The notes under the pieces are model-generated. The model did not search any database. It saw nothing but the letters and a program-made list of their open reading frames with translations, and was not told where the DNA came from. Below are positions 5,317-8,255 of a DNA stretch of 8,255 nucleotides, in pieces. The stretch's first letter is position 1. Every line of letters starts with the position of its first letter. This DNA is from Rhodoferax sp. Lineage in GTDB: Bacteria; Pseudomonadota; Gammaproteobacteria; Burkholderiales; Burkholderiaceae_C. Position numbers and translations under genes: made by a program. The stretch is taken from assembly GCA_016463455.1 (NCBI GenBank), contig JAEMRG010000082.1, positions 1 through 8,255 of the forward strand. The letters run 5' to 3'.

Positions 5317-5520
5317 ACAAAACCAAGCAAATATGCCAACGCCGACCCAGCTCAAAAGGTCGAACTTGGGTTTGCGCCATCCTGTGCTTACCCCTCCGCT
5401 AAACCATCGGATATCCCAGCCGAATGGCGACGCTGTCAACGTGCTTTGGAGCGAGCGCGTCAAGCCTTAGCTGTCGCCTTGCAAGGGGTGCAGCGCAGCG
5501 TCCCCCAATCCAAACCTTAA
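5317..5520 (+). pseudogene. Possible 3' remnant of an unknown gene (no start codon)
   Basis: After an in-frame TAA at 5314 the plus strand stays open for 67 codons to a TAA at 5518. Its second half reads PAEWRRCQRALERARQALAV, an amphipathic, Arg/Ala/Gln-rich helix with a composition typical of real proteobacterial C-termini. There is no ATG, and the only early near-cognate start is a CTG. I do not recognise the family. It may be the tail of a gene whose front was lost, or simply a chance frame in GC-rich DNA. Confidence 0.2.
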
Positions 5521-5632
5521 AGCATGGAGGGTGTTCGGCCTGACCCGCACTGTCATCGTTTTGGCACATACCAATGGTAAAAAACAAAGGTCTGTAGGGC
5601 TGACGAAATTTTTCGTGGTTGGGCTTCTTTGC

Positions 5633-5637
5633 GAAGG
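5633..5637 (+). promoter_or_regulatory. Ribosome binding site fixing the nuclease start
   Basis: GAAGG lies eight bases before the ATG at 5646. An upstream in-frame TTG at 5619 would make the protein nine residues longer but has no comparable site, so 5646 is preferred. Confidence 0.65.
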
Positions 5638-5645
5638 TTTGTTTC

Positions 5646-8252
5646 ATGTCTCATCAATTTATGGGCGCTCTGGCGCTGTCATTGCTCTTGGCGGCTTGTG
5701 GTGGCGGTCAAAGCACGACGCCCGCGCCAGTTGTTGTGCTGCCAACCTGCTCGGCACTGGTGGCATCAGACGCGCCACTCAAGAATATTGGGGAAATCCA
5801 AGGCGCTTCAGACACCAGTGCGCTGGTGGCTCAAAAAGTGACAGCGCGTGGCGTTGTGGTCGGCGGATTCCAAAAATTGTCTGACACGGTAACCCAACTC
5901 AACGGTTTCTTTATTCAGCAAGCTATTGCAGACGCTGACCCCGCAACGTCCGAAGGCATTTTTGTCTATGCGCCTGATGCCACCAAGCTAAACCCTGGGG
6001 ACTTCGTGCAGGTCTCTGGCACGGTGTCGGAGTTTGGCACCGAAGGCAGCACAGTCACGCAAATTGGGGGAACGGTAACCGTCTCCCTGTGTGGCAGCGG
6101 CGTCTCAATTGCCCCAACACCTATTGCACTGCCCGTGGCAAATGCCACAGCGCTAGAGCGCTATGAAGGCATGTTGGTGGAGATGAATCAGCCCTTGGCG
6201 GTCACGGAAATGTTTGAGCTAGGTCGGTATGGACAACTCGTACTCTCCACCGCCACGCGCCAGTTCCACCCCAACAATGGCAATGCGGTGGTCAGCAATG
6301 CCCAAAACCTGTTGGCCCGCATTGTGTTGGACGACGGCTCCAGCCAGTCCAACCCCATTCCAACCCCCTACTTGAGTGCGGCGGGTAGTGCGGGCACAAG
6401 GCGCATGGGCGACACGGTAGCGAAGCTGACCGGCGTCATGGGCCACAACTTTGGTGCCTACCGGATACACCCCACGGTTACGCCTGTGTTTTCTGTGGTC
6501 AACGTTAGAACCACCACCCCGCCGGTGGTCACTGGGACCCTGAAGGTTGCCAGCTTCAACGTACTCAACTATTTCACTACCCTCAATGCACGTGGAGCCA
6601 ACTCGGCGGATGAGTTTGCCCGCCAAAAAGCCAAAATAGTTGAAGCCATCGCGGGGATGGACGCTGATATCTTGGGCTTGATGGAGATAGAAAACAACGC
6701 TGACGGTGCGGTCAATGATTTAGTGGCCGCGCTCAACACCCGCATGGGTGCGGGCACTTACGCAGCGGTAAACAGCGGCAAGTTTGGTACTGATGAAATT
6801 AAAGTTGACATGCTTTACAAGCCCGCCAAGGTTAGCCGTGTCGGCGGGGTTGTGCTGCCCACTGGCGCTGATCTGACCGACTACACCGCTGCCAGCGGCA
6901 GGCCGCCATTGGCACAGCGATTTGCGTCTGTCGCCAACGGCGGCAGTTTCTGGTTCGTGGTGAACCACTTTAAGAGCAAAGGGTCCTGCCCGGCCTCTGG
7001 TGACGTTGATCTGGGCCAAGGCTGCTGGAATACCGCGCGCAATTTACAGGCCACTGCATTGAATCGCTTTGTGGCTGTTTTGAAAGCGCAGGGTGAAAAC
7101 GACGTGCTTTTGATGGGTGACTTCAACAGCTACCTGAATGAAGACCCGACCAAGACGCTGGAATCAGCAGGGAATGAGAGCTTGCTCAAACGCATGCCTG
7201 CCGCTGAGCGCTACACCTATGTGTTTGGCGGTGAGACGGGTGCGTTGGATCACGGTTATGCCTCCAGTACGCTCAAGGCGCAGGTCAGTGGTGTCAATGT
7301 GTGGCACATCAATGCTGACGAACCCACCGTGATTGACTACAACACCGAGTTCAAGACCGATGACCGCTACGCCGCTACGGCCTTCCGGGCGTCAGACCAT
7401 GACCCAGTGATCGTCGGGCTGACCCTCACTGCAGACGCGGTTGTCACCGCGCCCATCCTCAGTGCCAACATTCCCGCGACAGCGCAGGCTGCCACGCCTT
7501 TCAGCTTGACCGTGACTGAGGCATTGCCCGGTGGCACAGCCACGTTAAACCAGCTCAGTATCAGCTGGGGAGACGGCACAGCAAACACGACGTTGACAGC
7601 TGCTGGCGTTGCGGCACACAACTATGCAGCTGCAGGCACTTTCACCGTAACGGTGACTTTGACCAACTCTGCCAGTCAGACGGTGACGCGGACTGGAAGC
7701 GTCGCAGTTTCAGCAGCACCCGGCGGTGGTAGCGGCGCCAGTGACTTGTTCTTCAGCGAATATATCGAGGGCAGCAGCAACAACAAGGCGATTGAAATCT
7801 ACAACCCGACGGGCGCTTCGGTGGATTTAACTGCCTACACCGTGAAGTTATTTGCCAACGGTCTGGCCGGTACAGCCACCCCAACATCCACACAGGCCCT
7901 GACCGGAAGCCTCGCAGCGGGCGGTACTTTGGTGCTTGTGAACACCTTGGCAACTGCTGACTTCAAAGTAGCGGGTAGCGTGGTTTCCGGAGTCACCAAC
8001 TACAACGGCGACGATGCACTGGTTCTGGAAAAGTCCGGCCTGGTGATTGACAGGATTGGCCAGTTGGGTACTGACCCCGGTACCGAGTGGAAAGTGGGTA
8101 CAGCCACAACACTCAACGCCACCTTGCGCCGTAACGCCGCGATCAAGAAAGGCGATAGCAATGCCGCAGGCCCCTTTGATCCTTCTTTGGAATGGACGGT
8201 GTTCCCGATAGACGACGCGACTGGGTTGGGCAAACACACGGTGAACCCCTGA
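5646..8252 (+). CDS. ExeM/NucH-type extracellular DNA endonuclease, lipoprotein, with C-terminal lamin-tail domain
   Basis: This 868-residue protein probably degrades DNA outside the cell or at its surface, as ExeM does in Shewanella biofilms. A lipobox LAAC puts the lipidated Cys at 18, followed by GGG. Residues about 40-290 match the OB-fold region of this nuclease family. The endonuclease/exonuclease/phosphatase domain (about 297-595) is complete: SFNVLNYF (Asn305), LMEIEN (Glu347), VVNHFKSKGS (His441), GQGCWNTARNLQA, MGDFNSY (Asp492, Asn494), LDHGYAS (Asp535) and SDHDPV (Asp584, His585, Asp586). A PKD domain follows (about 602-692, WGDGT). A lamin-tail domain (about 698-866, FSEYIEGSSNNKAIEIYNP) ends the protein; in ExeM this domain is usually N-terminal. 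The stop TGA is inside the window. The gene is divergent from the MNT gene and has no visible operon partner. The n-region lacks Lys or Arg, which is unusual for a signal peptide. Confidence 0.93.
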   Translation: MSHQFMGALALSLLLAACGGGQSTTPAPVVVLPTCSALVASDAPLKNIGEIQGASDTSALVAQKVTARGVVVGGFQKLSDTVTQLNGFFIQQAIADADPATSEGIFVYAPDATKLNPGDFVQVSGTVSEFGTEGSTVTQIGGTVTVSLCGSGVSIAPTPIALPVANATALERYEGMLVEMNQPLAVTEMFELGRYGQLVLSTATRQFHPNNGNAVVSNAQNLLARIVLDDGSSQSNPIPTPYLSAAGSAGTRRMGDTVAKLTGVMGHNFGAYRIHPTVTPVFSVVNVRTTTPPVVTGTLKVASFNVLNYFTTLNARGANSADEFARQKAKIVEAIAGMDADILGLMEIENNADGAVNDLVAALNTRMGAGTYAAVNSGKFGTDEIKVDMLYKPAKVSRVGGVVLPTGADLTDYTAASGRPPLAQRFASVANGGSFWFVVNHFKSKGSCPASGDVDLGQGCWNTARNLQATALNRFVAVLKAQGENDVLLMGDFNSYLNEDPTKTLESAGNESLLKRMPAAERYTYVFGGETGALDHGYASSTLKAQVSGVNVWHINADEPTVIDYNTEFKTDDRYAATAFRASDHDPVIVGLTLTADAVVTAPILSANIPATAQAATPFSLTVTEALPGGTATLNQLSISWGDGTANTTLTAAGVAAHNYAAAGTFTVTVTLTNSASQTVTRTGSVAVSAAPGGGSGASDLFFSEYIEGSSNNKAIEIYNPTGASVDLTAYTVKLFANGLAGTATPTSTQALTGSLAAGGTLVLVNTLATADFKVAGSVVSGVTNYNGDDALVLEKSGLVIDRIGQLGTDPGTEWKVGTATTLNATLRRNAAIKKGDSNAAGPFDPSLEWTVFPIDDATGLGKHTVNP

Positions 8253-8255
8253 CCA

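Larger units (their letters stand above)
5224..5645. other. Divergent intergenic region between mntA-like gene and nuclease gene
   Basis: About 420 bases separate two divergently transcribed genes. A possible but weak promoter for the MNT gene is TTGGCA on the minus strand near 5334-5339, without a good -10 box. No tRNA, insertion sequence or repeat was recognised. Open frames on both strands here (for example minus 5399-5647 and 5126-5380) have no family resemblance that I can name. A startless but coding-like plus-strand frame (5317-5520) is listed separately. Confidence 0.5.

Noticed and set aside
5399..5647. 82-codon minus-strand frame upstream of the nuclease gene
   Set aside because: It overlaps the nuclease ribosome site and start region in antisense and resembles nothing I know.
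1..8255. CRISPR arrays, tRNA or rRNA genes, transposases, integrases or phage structural operons
   Set aside because: None was found on either strand; the phage-like material is confined to modules inside the lipoprotein gene.

Overview
The window looks like a chromosomal segment from a betaproteobacterium, most likely Burkholderiales and plausibly Comamonadaceae. This rests on an ahcY gene preceded by an S-adenosylhomocysteine (SAH) riboswitch, a lipoprotein with a Burkholderiales-style N-terminus and DUF1566 domains, and an ExeM/NucH-type nuclease. No database search was possible, so the taxonomic statement is an inference.

Layout. (1) Positions 1-784, minus strand: the first 261 residues of adenosylhomocysteinase (ahcY), cut by the window edge just before the Rossmann glycine motif. 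(2) 785-1087: the ahcY leader. It holds a well-formed SAH riboswitch (about 864-950), an alternative hairpin that competes with its pseudoknot, and, just upstream, a short relic of a hot-dog acyl-CoA thioesterase (1011-1067). (3) 1088-4576, minus strand: a 1162-residue lipoprotein with two DUF1566 (Lcl_C-like) domains. It appears to have grown by insertion. Three copies of a YYVVGA-type beta module sit inside or between older domains, and about 270 residues of phage tail-fibre-like modules split the second DUF1566 domain. (4) 4577-5223, minus strand: a complete MNT nucleotidyltransferase antitoxin gene (mntA-like) overlapping a hepT toxin gene that keeps only about its first 25 codons, so the toxin-antitoxin pair is disarmed. 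(5) 5224-5645: a gene-poor stretch with at most a startless coding-like remnant. (6) 5646-8252, plus strand: a complete 868-residue lipoprotein nuclease of the ExeM/NucH type (OB-like domain, endonuclease/exonuclease/phosphatase domain, PKD domain), with its lamin-tail domain at the C-terminus.

How it fits together. The sequence shows no single pathway joining the genes. ahcY is housekeeping methyl-cycle metabolism under feedback-sensing RNA control. The two large lipoproteins point to surface or periplasmic functions (adhesion or recognition, and DNA degradation). Between them lie several truncated genes (thioesterase, hepT, possibly a third), which marks this as a rearranged, decaying region. 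The most unusual object is the DUF1566 lipoprotein with nested inserted modules; the second is the surviving MNT antitoxin next to a stump of its toxin.
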